From NCBI GenBank assembly GCA_964036295.1, contig OZ038466.1, forward strand, positions 8,830,001 through 8,894,000: a stretch of DNA of 64,000 nt, given 5' to 3'. The translations under genes and the position numbers were made by a program. Below are positions 37,301-47,700 of this stretch, in pieces (the stretch's first letter is position 1; every line of letters starts with the position of its first letter). The notes beneath the pieces were generated by a model. The model was not told the origin of the DNA and searched no databases. It worked only from the letters and a program-made list of their open reading frames with translations. Source of the stretch: Plumapathes pennacea (Eukaryota; Cnidaria; Anthozoa; Antipatharia; Myriopathidae).

Positions 37301-37735
37301 CAGAGATAAAATAAAAGGGTATTTCTATTCTGGAATATAGGTTAATTATTTAGTCGCGTTGTGTAATATATTGGTTATCAGATTTCCTCATCTTCAAGTC
37401 TTAATAAACAATCAATTTGCCCAAATGAGTCTATTAATTTGTCTCCTATTGATTAGTGATAAATAATTATAGAATTTGATTCTCTTGATCAAAGTCCCAA
37501 AAGAATGCACTCGTAATTAAAAGTCTCTTTATTAATTGCAACACCAATAATCACTCAGTGAGTCGAGGGGTATACTGTGATTAATCCTTCCTTCCCACCC
37601 CAGCTAGGCCATGATCAACTGCTTGAACAAGCTGTGTACCTCATCTCTGAATCTGGTGCCCTCTTCTGCATCTTCATCTTTCTCCCTCGCTGGTGATGAC
37701 CTCAGTTTACGTCTTTGCAGTTTGTCACCTTTCAT
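31335..37735 (-). CDS. unrecognised 451-residue coiled-coil protein, 13 coding exons
   Basis: In transcription order the exons are 37640-37735, 36528-36686, 35527-35625, 34914-35031, 34434-34633, 34074-34199, 33590-33655, 33293-33402, 33062-33131, 32339-32417, 31813-31939, 31486-31546 and 31335-31379. All phases agree and total 1356 bp, ending in TAA. Residues about 30-120 are a strongly charged coiled coil (for example IIEDLQQLRDHYKAVYKKAL). Residues 145-160 contain DFWEYITADGNLEKVMEEG. Residues about 165-184 hold a 10-residue tandem duplication of KEWPIKK. The middle is a Ser/Lys-rich linker. Residues 267-350 contain a conserved-looking block beginning VDFPPLAAYRLEFGEREPDP and further charged helices. 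No catalytic motif, signal peptide or membrane segment is seen. I do not recognise the family. The weakest splice sites are the donor at 37639 and the acceptor before 32417. Confidence 0.78.
32583..32682. repeat. 100-bp palindromic element in intron
   Basis: TTACACGGCGGCGTGAAGAT is paired with an inverted copy ending in ATCTTCAAGCCGCCGTGTAA around a short loop. A diverged relative with the ATGAATTTTATCTTTGAGTG word lies around 35695-35825. Confidence 0.8.
33755..33900. mobile_element. MITE of about 146 bp in intron
   Basis: ATGACAGTGAAAGTGACC at the left pairs with GGGTCACTAATTCACTGTCAT-like sequence at the right. The inner arms GCAGTTATGAAGCAACTT and AAGTTGCTTCATAACTG are also inverted copies. 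No frame is present. Confidence 0.8.
35497..35515. repeat. poly-G run of 19 bases
   Basis: A T-tract is followed by 19 consecutive G residues, just downstream (minus sense) of the exon ending at 35527. The length may be unreliable because homopolymers are prone to sequencing error. Confidence 0.9.
35865..36329. mobile_element. TTAA-flanked MITE carrying CRE-like sites
   Basis: TTAA at 35865-35868 and 36326-36329 bracket a 457-bp element with ends AGTGCACATAAGCCCA and TGGGCTTATGTGCACT. Its inverted arms are about 165 bp. Each arm contains a full TGACGTCA palindrome (36006-36013 and 36182-36189). It lies in an intron of the coiled-coil gene. Confidence 0.82.
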
Positions 37736-38736
37736 ATCATGCTATTGTCTTCAGCTTTTACTTCCAGTGCCGAGTCTCTCTACTTTTCCATTGTTCCTAC
37801 TTGAAAGTGGGCAGATAGTTGCAAGATGTCGAACAGCTGTTCACCTACGATCGAATACAACTGTAAGATTTATAGACACTTAGTGGCTTCATATCATATA
37901 TACGTCCCTTTTTCAGGCAAACTCCTTTCAACTACTCAGCTGTTTGTAGTAAAATCTCAGTACAATAGTATAAAACGGACAAAACAGGTAACTCTTGCGA
38001 GCGAGTCACCAGGGTTGACAAAAATGAATGAATCGGAGGACCGAGAGTTTTTTTGTAAACATCGGTGGGAGAGTGTGTTCCTGTCGACTTCCAAGTATAA
38101 CACAGTAGTTTTGAGATAGTGACAGCTGTTTGTTAGGCTAAAACTTTTCTGCACAGGAGAGAGCTGAGAGATTGATCGGTATATTCCTCCCGATCCACGC
38201 ACAACAATAGTTACCACGTCGATCGCTGTGATTTCTTGCTCCTTAGCTCCACTAAAGTGTCAACATCAAGAGTGGCCAATTAACCGGACTAAAAAAGCAC
38301 GATATTTGAGAGGAAAAGATCGCGAAAACTGATAGATCTCTTGTTTACTATCAACTTCTGTTTCCACGCTTTCCCCAGTGCCTTTGAAACTGCGTGCGGA
38401 TTGGTTAATTTTTTACCAATCAGAAGCATAGCTTATCTCGCTAGTCACCATGTCCTTTCGCTTTTCGCCGTTGTGAGAGTCCAGGCTTGGCATAAATTCG
38501 AGCATAATTTTCGAGCATAATTCACTACTATATAACTAATTCAAAATACTATTCTACTAACTTAATTCCGCAACTTTGAGCATAATTTGAGCAATATATG
38601 AAAAGAATTAGTAAGAAAAAGCCATCCGTTAAAGTTGAAGAAAAATTAGTAAAACAAATTCAAAACAAAACGAAAACATCTTGTGATTCGCCCAACATTC
38701 GCTAAAACGCACCCGCATCACACGAATTTGGGAGAG
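37736..38736. other. upstream region of the coiled-coil gene
   Basis: This region should hold the 5' untranslated part and promoter of the minus-strand gene, but I could not place a transcription start. ATTGG/CCAAT motifs occur near 38399 and 38420. No exon of another gene is supported. Confidence 0.4.
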
Positions 38737-39700
38737 ATAACTGGGAGTAGTAATCCGGAGTGGTAATCGGGAGTCAAAATACAGTCAGTTTTCGACCATC
38801 TCAGAATCGCATGCAACTTTCAGGAAACGTTCCTCACACTATGCGGACGGTTGCTACATATTATTTATAAGATTTATCCCGCGAATTGCGAGAAAGTAGA
38901 GCAAATTCTCGACTAATTAAAACATGACACCTTTCGAAGCTTTAAGCGGCTGTGATGCTATATCTCGCCATCTGTGCTATAGCCTTAGTATTTTGTCAAA
39001 ATCCGGTCATTTTTCGACCATCTCAAAATCGCAAGAAACTTTCAAGAAACGTTCCTGAGACTATGCCGACGGGTTTTGAATAGTTTTTGTAAACTTTTAG
39101 CGCGCGCGTTGTGAGAAATTGGAGCAAATAATGCACTAATTAATTCATCAAACCCTTCGAGGAAAGGAGCCAAATTTAAGCAGCTATATCTCGCGAACGG
39201 ATTAAGATAGATACAGCAAATGTATTTAAAAAGTCTTGTTACAGTCCAAGCAAGGCTTCCTGAAAGTTTCAAGAGTTTTATATTTTTGACAAAAAACCCA
39301 GTGCTACAGCCTTAGTATTTTATCAAAAGCCGGTCATTTTTCGACCATCTCAAAATCGCATGAAAATCTCAAGAAACGTTCCTGGGACTATGCCGACGGG
39401 TTTTGCATAGTTTTTGTAAACGTTTAGCTCGCGCGTCGTGAGAAATTAGAGCAAATTGGAGCAAATAATGCACTAATTAAAAACATCACACCTTTTGAGG
39501 ATAAGAGCCAAATTTAAGCAGCTATATCTCGCCAACGGACGAAGATAGATGAAGCAAATGTATTGCAAAAAGTCTTGTTATAGTCCAAAGAAGGTTTCCT
39601 GAAAGTTTAAAGAGTTTTCAATTTTTAACAACTCACAATTACCACTCCCGATGACCACTCCAAATTACCATTGCCGATTACCACTTTTGATTACCACCCG
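38737..39700. mobile_element. non-autonomous element with internal tandem repeat of about 320 bp
   Basis: Ends rich in GAGTGGTAATCGGGAGT (about 38741-38775) and its complement ACTCCCGATGACCACTCC (about 39642-39660) bracket two and a half copies of a unit. The unit begins near 38793 (short copy), 39009 and 39331 with TTTTCGACCATCTCAAAATC and contains GCGCGCGTTGTGAGAAATT. No reading frame is seen. Confidence 0.6.
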
Positions 39701-39856
39701 ATAACCAACATTTTTTGATTGTTGATAATTCAGTCAAGCAATTCTACTTGAGTTTCCGATGGTACATTTTACTCTGTATATCCTCGACTGAAGATACGGT
39801 TAAAGATAGTGTGGTTATTTCCCGCTGTCCCCTGGCCGCTGTCCCCAGGCCGCTGT

Positions 39857-40100
39857 CCTTCCCGCTGGTACGATCGAACTCCATCGTACCAGCGGGAAGG
39901 ACACATCACATTTTCCACGGTTTAATTCGCCTCAGTTGTCTAAAATCACCATCAAAGGAAGATATGCCACTTGATTTTATTGAAGATACACTTACTCTTC
40001 ACTTAAAATGATCCTCGACTAAAATAGTCGAGTTATTTCACTCTGTCCTTCCCGTTGGTACGACACGATTACACCGTACCAGCAGGAAGGACTCGTCACA
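39857..40100. repeat. duplicated hairpin CCTTCCCGCTGGTACGAT
   Basis: At 39857-39902 a perfect hairpin pairs GTCCTTCCCGCTGGTACGAT with its complement around a loop of about 6 bases. A diverged second copy lies at 40046-40091. The 3' flanks of both also match (CACATTTTCCACGGTTTAAT against CACATTTTCTACAGTTTAGT), so the unit is a tandem duplication of about 190 bp. Confidence 0.8.
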
Positions 40101-40418
40101 TTTTCTACAGTTTAGTTCGCCACGAGGTTCAATATGTATTATAAACGTCTGAACTATGATGAAAGGAAGCGATGTTATTTCACTTCACTCAATAAGGCTT
40201 GTTCATTTCATCGTTCGATCAAATACACAGAAGTCGACAGTCATCTTGGATTTACCGACATCGTCCGATTCTCGGTCGTGAGGCGATCGGGTCTAAACCC
40301 GTTTTCAGTCTTGCGCGGCTGTCCTTCCCGTGCTTTCCATTATGTAAAACCATATATATTGACTTACATGAAGGATACCGCAGAATGATTACATCGCGGG
40401 CGCGCAATACTTGACAAA

Positions 40419-40516
40419 ATGGCGGACATAATTAGGTTTAAACTGAAGGTCAAGATTTCCCCTAATATCTGCATTGTTAGCGACAATGTCATCACCAGGG
40501 ACTCGAATACACATAG
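40419..40516 (+). CDS. possible first exon of an unidentified gene
   Basis: An ATG in good context (ACAAAATGG) opens 32 codons starting MADIIRFKLKVKISPNICIV and ends at a donor gtaaaag at 40517. A GC-rich stretch precedes it. I could not find the next exon, so this may be a real 5' exon with distant partners or chance. Confidence 0.3.
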
Positions 40517-41764
40517 GTAAAAGTGTCACGCTGTCTGCAGTATGTCCAGCAAAGAAAATAGTTGCTCATGAACTCACTGGGCTCGCATGAGGACGGACCA
40601 AGGGGTCAGGAATGAAGGTGAGTTTTTGCTTGACATATTTTCCTTCCTATATGCCTGGGAGAATTAATCACTCTTGGAAGTGAAAGGTGAAAGGGTTAAG
40701 AGTGAATGTCTGTCAGAATTGATCAAACGGCCGGCACATATAATTTATAACTACATTTGATTTCCCTCGAAGTTTTGTGTCTGAACAATCCTTATATTGC
40801 TTCTGAAGTCCACAGGAAGGGAAGCATGTATTACAATTCTTGCCGCTTAGATTTTCAAATCCCAGAGAAAATATGTTGTGCGCTTTAAAGTAGCCTGAAA
40901 AATTGCTGGTAATCCTGGGCATTTTTCTGATATTTTGACGACCATCTTCGTACTGATTTACGAACTGGTCAAAACATTAACAGAGTGTTGGGCTTCGTTA
41001 ACGTGATTTCGACAACTGGTGCGATTGTTGTGCGGAAGGATAAAACCATGTTTTAGTTATACTAATTTTTGCTACCGTTGACATTTACTGGAATAACTGA
41101 GAGAGATAGAGTCTTTCAGATACAGAATGTGACATTCACAGACTGCAGATTGATTTCAAGCAATGTCCAGTAATTGTTTCATCCTCTCTTTGTTGCCCGG
41201 TCAGGCAACCATTGCACTGAATTTACTTGCCCGACCAGAACTTAGCATTAATGCTGGGTAAAAGTAAGGCTTACTTTTTTCATATAGGCTGATATCATGC
41301 CAAGCCTAATGAGTTTATCCTATGAAGATCTAAGAGGATCTTAACCAGATCCTACCAGTATCTAGGATTATGTTATGTTTTCTATCCTGCAAGATCCTTG
41401 TTATATTTTCTTGTAAATGGCTGAAGAAAAATAAGACTAATGTTCGTATTTCAAAAGTCTTGTAATGGTTTCTCTTTCAAAGGAAAACCAAACATGATTT
41501 CCTTTGGTATTTGATTGTTTAAAACTGATTTGGACAGAATAGACTTGGTGTACTTATTCTGGTTTCGATTTTTGACCGTTAATTGAAAGTGGTTCTATGT
41601 TCTCAAAATCACTTCCATTTTTCGAAATTTGTAATGATTTGTTTTGATTTGTAATTAGATATCATCAGTATGCAGTATCTGAGTTGTAAGGTAAATGTGC
41701 ATGTACATTTATGGGGAATCAATTAGTTGTGATATCATGGCTGAAATTTTTATGCCAATTACTT
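40517..41764. other. non-coding region, nothing recognised
   Basis: Apart from a TTAACCC-family repeat end near 40665-40698, I see no gene, array or clear element in this stretch. Confidence 0.5.
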
Positions 41765-41940
41765 CCTGGTGGCCCTGTTTAGACTGGCCAAATCCCTAAA
41801 CATATATAGGTCAACCGCCCTCCTAAATTCTAGAAATTGACACATTCATGCTGAGGAGTGATTTTTTGTTTAGAAAATCAGTGATTTTAGAACCATTTTC
41901 AGGGCCCTTGAAAATGACACTATTTCATCAACAAACTCAC

Positions 41941-42014
41941 CTGTATTTTGCAGTTCTCCCACCCTCTATTACACAGTGTCCGCACAGTGAAGATGCGTCT
42001 GTTGCTGACACATA
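41941..42014 (-). CDS. candidate duplicated exon, copy B
   Basis: The 74-bp frame between acceptor CTTTTCTAG and donor GTGAGT encodes VSNRRIFTVRTLCNRGWENC followed by KIQ. It is homologous in sequence, splice sites and reading phase to the exon at 42729-42808. The flanking 41765-42030 and 42567-42826 also align, so a segment of about 800 bp was duplicated. No other exons of the gene were identified. Confidence 0.4.
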
Positions 42015-42384
42015 CTAGAAAAGATTTTGCAACTTAAAATGTTACATTTCAGCCAATATATTATAGCCAGATTTTATCAGCCCCAAGCAAAGTCTTTATA
42101 ACTCAGATCATGTGCCTTAAAATGGTAAAGTCTGTGTGTTCACCAGTGTGCAGCACTGTCTAAATAAAACTTCAAGAATGCAGACTTTCAGGGAAACCAA
42201 CAATGAAATGCTCAATGAAATGACAGGAGTTTTGTGCTTGATACACTATCGTACAGTATTTGTTGTCAATATCATTACTGAAATTCAACCAGTTTTTATG
42301 CTAATCAGAACTGCACAATGTGCTGGTAAGCTGAAGCCACAGAATAGGGCACAAAGGCCACAGTGGTAGCAAGCATTACCCCTT

Positions 42385-42500
42385 GATCTACCAAAAAAAA
42401 TTTTTTTTCTGAGCCCAAGTAATAGCAGCCATGGACAGCTGTTTCGGCCTTATTAGGCCTCGTCAGCATGGCATAGCTATACATGGGCTCGGGTTCCCAC
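42385..42500. repeat. dispersed repeat with TTTCGGCCTTATTAGGCCTC core
   Basis: A segment containing a GGCCTTATTAGGCC palindrome and CCATGGACAGCTG sits between the two duplicated exon segments. I believe it belongs to an interspersed repeat family from its style, but only one copy is in the window. Confidence 0.4.
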
Positions 42501-42728
42501 ATTGAGGTAACAAGCTGTAAAATCGTAAGGCTTGAGGGATGTGGCTCAGTTTTTATGCTGATTAGTTCCTGTTGACCCTGTTTAGGATAGCCAAAATCCC
42601 CCAAAATATACTGTATGGGTCAATTGCCCTCCAAACCTCTAGAAAATAGTAAATTTGTGCTGAGGGGTGATTTTACTGTAGAGCTGTCCGAAGGTCCACT
42701 CTAAATGACATTGTTTCAACAAACTCAC

Positions 42729-42808
42729 CTGATTTTTGCAGTTGTCTGACCAACTATTCACGGTGTCTCTTAGTGAAGATGCATGTGTTATAATTGTACT
42801 TTCACGCA
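42729..42808 (-). CDS. candidate duplicated exon, copy A
   Basis: The 80-bp frame between acceptor CTTTCCTAG and donor GTGAGTTTG encodes RESTIITHASSLRDTVNSWS followed by DNCKNQ. Like its partner at 41941-42014 it begins two bases into a codon remainder and ends in phase 0. Joining both in series would therefore break the frame. This suggests alternative use, or that one is decayed. The family is not recognised. Confidence 0.4.
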
Positions 42809-42826
42809 CTAGGAAAGATTTCAAGT

Positions 42827-44398
42827 GCAGTACTGTACTAAATACTTTTAATTATAGTCAATAACGACTTTTTAATCTTTTCTTTTAATAAATGCCAGGG
42901 CTCATAAATTTAGTGTGAGGTTTCACACCAGGCTCATTCTCAGCTAAAGTGGCCAATCACTGTCTCACAACTTTGGTACCGAAAGAAATTTTTTCTGATG
43001 TTTTTTAGGTTTCTACTCTCTTAAGAAAGCTCTGCACTATAGCAAGTAAATTAGTAAAAGTTGCCGGAGGCAAAGCACCAATAATCTTGAACTATGGACC
43101 ATCAAGTCACCAAGAGTAGGCGAAAAACCCCTGTCTTACCGACATATTTTCATGGAAACATCATCAATTCCTTTTTTCATTCTGTGGATAAGAGGTAGTT
43201 TGTATTTTCCCTGCCGGGCTTGTATGGCAATAGTTTGTTTCAAACTTGAAAATCACTGCTGAATTTCTATTTGCTGAAGCATTAAGGACTGATATATACG
43301 TGTCTCACAATTTTGTAACATAGTCGTTACCATCGAATAGAGATGTCAATATTTTCGCTGTTTGTACTGTCTCGTTTATCCTTCAAGTATTTAATGGTTT
43401 ATAGTTTATAGATTTATAAAATACCACAACTGGTTCTACTCATTTTTACAAATTTTTTTAATATTAGCGATTTATAAGAGGTACTCAAAAGTGAAATTTT
43501 TTTCGTGTACCATAAGATACCATGTTTCTCTCAGATGCTTATTGGTATGTGCATTTTCTTGTACAATAGTATTAAGTGCAAAACTTCTGTCATTCATTGG
43601 GTATCTCAGTGCTGGTTTTCCCTGTATTCTTGTGATTTTCTGTGACAGTGCTACACACTGGTGAACTTGCAGACTTTGACATTTCAAGGCATAATCTGAG
43701 TTATAAGGATGTTTTTTTGTGGCAGATAAAACTTGGAGCTATATCTTGGCTAAAATTTCCTGTTATTGACTATAGTTGTGGGAGGCTTGGCCTGAAAGAG
43801 GTCCCTTTTCAAGCCTCAGTTATAAGAAAGGGTATAGCAAATAATGCTTTTTGGTATTTTTATTGGTTGAAAGAGTGGCTAGTGAAGGGAAAATTGTATG
43901 ATAGGGGTAAGCTGTAAATTCAATTGAGGGATTCGCAAAAATGGTGTTGCGGAATTACTGCATGTGGTTTTTCTGGGCATAATTCTGAAGCAGTACATCA
44001 ATATAGTGGATGCAGTCTTAATTTTCTGAATATTCTTTCCCTAATAACTTCATAATGAAGAGCAATCAGCAAAGCTGTCTGACCCCTCCCCCTCCCCCTC
44101 CCACCACTCCACCCCTGGGGAGGGGGGGGGGGGGGGCACTTTGGGTGGGGGTGTGCCGCCCGGTCCTGAAAACCCTTACCCTAATTTCAGACCAAAATAC
44201 CTGATTTTCTATACCCTATTTCAGACCTGACTCCAAAAATGTATACCCTATTTCAGGCCTGACTCCAAAATGTATACAGTTCTTTTCATTCATTGAGCAT
44301 CTTAGTGTTGCTCTTCCGTGAAAGTCTGCGTTCGACAGCGATCCATAGTGATGAATTCTCGGACTTCAATATGTTTGTGCATAATCTGAGTTACAAGG
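42827..44398. other. repeat-derived region left of the retrotransposon
   Basis: Two related stretches (about 43590-43740 and 44280-44398) share CATTCATTGGGTATCTCAGT-like and CATAATCTGAGTTATAAGGA words. A G/C homopolymer-rich tract lies at 44082-44160. Short repeats of TACCCTATTTCAGACCTGAC occur at about 44200-44280. No gene is supported; the frame at 43642-43917 has no splice or homology support. Confidence 0.5.
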
Positions 44399-44402
44399 AC
44401 TT

Positions 44403-44691
44403 TGTGGGGAATTTCTGAGAAGTAGTTGGCCCTGATTCACAATTCCCAGTGACACTGAAGAACTCACCACGATGTCAACAGTTTATTTTTCTCACAACTC
44501 GCTCGCTTGAACAGACTCGTCTCGCTTGAACAGACACGAACACGTGTGTAAACTACCTTCTGATTGGCTAACTAATTTTAAACGAAATACCAAAAGTCTG
44601 GAGAGTTCTAGAAAGGTCTGTGCACGCAAATAACAACTGTTTTGTAACGACCGAAATTAACACGAAAAACTGCGGCTTAAGATTCTTCACA
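44403..44691 (-). repeat. 3' LTR of BEL/Pao element
   Basis: 289 bp, identical to the 5' LTR. On the minus strand it contains AATAAA (44482-44487), a CCAAT box (44561-44570) and a direct repeat of GTCTGTTCAAGCGAG. Confidence 0.97.
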
Positions 44692-44704
44692 CACTCCCCC
44701 TATT
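44692..44704 (-). other. polypurine tract
   Basis: On the minus strand AATAGGGGGAGTG lies directly against the 3' LTR, the expected place for the plus-strand primer of an LTR retroelement. Confidence 0.75.
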
Positions 44705-44741
44705 AAAGTGGTTCCCAACTTTAATATTGACAAGGAATAGT

Positions 44742-47700
44742 TCAGTCGTCTTCGTTCTCATTAGCAACCACGCCCACTAGGCGATTTACTGCTGCAATCT
44801 TCGCTTGTCGACCATGGCCTATGGCTCGTTGATGCTGGTTCTGGTTGTCCCCACCGGCATCATCATTAGACTCGGGATCGTCACTGGCGCCACTTATCTC
44901 AAGGTCAGCCACCAGCTGCAGGGGTCTCTCGACAACGTACCCCTTGCCCGTTCGTATCTTGTAGCCTCTGGTCACCCCATCCTTTCCAACGATGGAGTCC
45001 ACGATTCGCCCGATCTTCCAATTCGCTCTGTACTTCGTTGTGTCCTTGATCAGAACAACTGAGCCCTTGCTCATCGTCACTTGATCCTTTGCTGCAGTGC
45101 CCGTGCTGAAACGCTCTTGTAAGGCATGAAGATACTCATTCAGCCAACGTTTACGAATATTATCTCGACATGCCTTTAGATATAGTAACCGTTTGGTCAT
45201 CTTCTCTCGCTCGTCGCCCATATCGACGGTATCCTCCTCAAGGAAACGAGCTGGTTGTCCGCGTAGCAGGAGGTTTGGAGTGATCACCGGCTGCTCAAAT
45301 TCTCCCCCGATGTAGCACAAAGGTCGGTTGTTCATGAAGGACTCCACGTCTAGTAGAACGTCTTCAAGTTCCTCAAATTTCAACAGCGCTCGTCCAATTG
45401 CTTTGGACAGACAGTTCTTCATGATGCCAATCAGTCTCTCGAAGAATCCGCCCCACCATGGAGCGCGTGACAAGTTGAATCTCCACTCAATGTCCTTCGT
45501 TGCCAGGTAGTTGAAGAGATCATCATCTTTCCGCAGTGTCGACAACCACTGTTTCGTTGCTTGGAAAGTCTTAGCGTTGTCACTCACCATTAGGTTCGGT
45601 GAGCCTCTTCGGGCAATAAACTCTTTAAGACCTCGTTTGAACTCGCCTGCTGTCAAGTTGCTGCAAAGTTTGAGGTGTACTGCCCTCGTGCTGGCACATG
45701 TAAACAGTGCAATGTATGCCTTGCTTGTTTCGTGCTTCCCAGATTTGCACAGAAGCGGTCCAGCAAAGTCCACCCCAGTGGCGTGAAACGGCTCTGTAAA
45801 TTCTGTTCTGAAGGTTGGTAAGGCTGAAGTGGTTGGGGCACTAAGAACTTTTGCTCGGTACTTCTTACAGTAGTTGCAGGTATACCGTATGCTCTTTACC
45901 AGCGATCTCAGCTTAGGGATCCAGTACTTCTGTCGAACTTTGCTCATTGTTGCAGCAACTCCCCCGTGTAGAGTGTGTAGATGGCAATGTTCAGCGATGC
46001 GTCTCGCTAACGCAGATTCCCTCGGAATGAAAACAGGAGTGTAGCCTTGAATTCTTTCGTAGCACCTCATTAACCCGTCTTCATCTGTCGCAAGTTTTAG
46101 GCCTGAAGTCATGTCACTTGTTCTTTGAGTGATCCGAATCCAGACATTCTCTGCCTCCGTGATCTCGGTTTTGCTGAGTGGCACGTTTTGTCTCGCCTTG
46201 TTGTTGATTGGTTCATCTGTCTTTCTGCAGCAATCTATGAAGCGTTTGACGTACGAAGTTATGCGCAGAAGCCTCCAAAACGTGAACTTGTCCAAGAGAT
46301 CCCCTGCCCAGCTCTTTAAGGTTTCTTGTGCCGCGTCTTCCGTCAGCAGCATTGCTTCTTTCTGACGCCTTTCTGACTTGGCTTCACCCGTCTCTAAAAT
46401 CGCTGGTTGCTCTGGCCTGTTCGACGCATCCGAAAGCCAGATGGGCCCCTTCAACCACATTGATTTGAGCTTGTCTGGCACTGACCCTCGGGTTCCAAGG
46501 TCGCTTGGGTTTTCTGTTGTAGGAACATGTCTCCACGCCGCATCTGTCAGCTCGCCGATCTTCTTGACTCGATTGCGCACGAAGGTTGACCACTCCCCAC
46601 GATTTGCCAACCAGCACAGCACAGTGATGCTGTCCACCCAGTTGTGGTAGGCTGTGATTGGGAAGGACGTTAACGCCTTGCTCACGTTACTTTGTAGTTT
46701 CGCCAAGGTGTGTGCTCCGATCAGTTCCAGTCGTGGAATGCTCATCTCTTTAGGCGCGACTCTTGCTTTAGCTACCAGTAGGTTCTGGTCGACTGGCGTC
46801 GCGTCCTGGTATGCCACGACATACAGTGAAGCACAAACAGCAATCTTGCTGGCGTCTGAAAATCCATGGATCTCAAAGTGCGTTCGGTGGGCTGTAAACA
46901 CGCAGCGCGGGACGGTAATGGTTGAAGCTCGCCGCAAGCTGTTTACCCACGCTTCCCATTTCCGTTGAACATCACTTGGAATCTCGTCGTCCCAGTGTAG
47001 TTTTAGGAGACAAACTTCACTGAAGATTAACTTCGCAGTGATGGTGACTGGAGCGCTCAACCCAAGTACATCATAAATGCTGTTGATAGTAGAAATCATC
47101 TTCCGTTTTGTCAATGGCTTGGCCGTCTTCAAGCATGACTCGAGGTTGATAGTAAGTGTGTCTTCCTTTTTGTTCCACTGAGTTCCAAGGATTTTGATGT
47201 TGCTGTTTTGTCTGTTCCCAACCAAGCTCTTGGCGTAAGTCTCTTCCCCTTCACGGTTTCCCTCGCTCACCGTTAGCTGCCCTACGTTGCTGTGCCACTT
47301 GTGAAGAGAAAAACCGCCCTCTGACAGAATTTTGGTAGACTCTTCTTTGAAGATCGCTGCTTCTTCTTCTTCCGTATCTCCTCCCCCTTGGATGTCATCG
47401 ACATACGTGTCCTCCAACAGTGACTGCGTTGTCGCTTTGTACTCCGCCTCGTAGTTCCTGACGTGCTTCTGAAGTGTTGCGCCAAGGATATATGGACTCG
47501 ATGTAGCCCCAAATATCACTCGTGTGAATCTGTACTCAGTGACGTTTCGATCTCTGAGGTTGTCGTACCACAGGACTCGTTGTGCATCTCTGTCTTGGTC
47601 GTGCACTCGGATTTGCAGGAACGCCTTCTGAACGTCTCCAGTGACGCAGAACTTTCGCATTCGATTCCGTAGAAGGATATCGAACAGGAGTGGCTGCAGT

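Noticed and set aside
42136-42369. Plus-strand frame of 77 codons between the duplicated exons
   Set aside because: It runs into the dispersed GGCCTTATTAGGCC repeat and has no supporting context.
43642-43917. Plus-strand frame of 91 codons
   Set aside because: It lies in sequence shared with the repeat around 44280-44398 and has no splice signals or recognisable motif.
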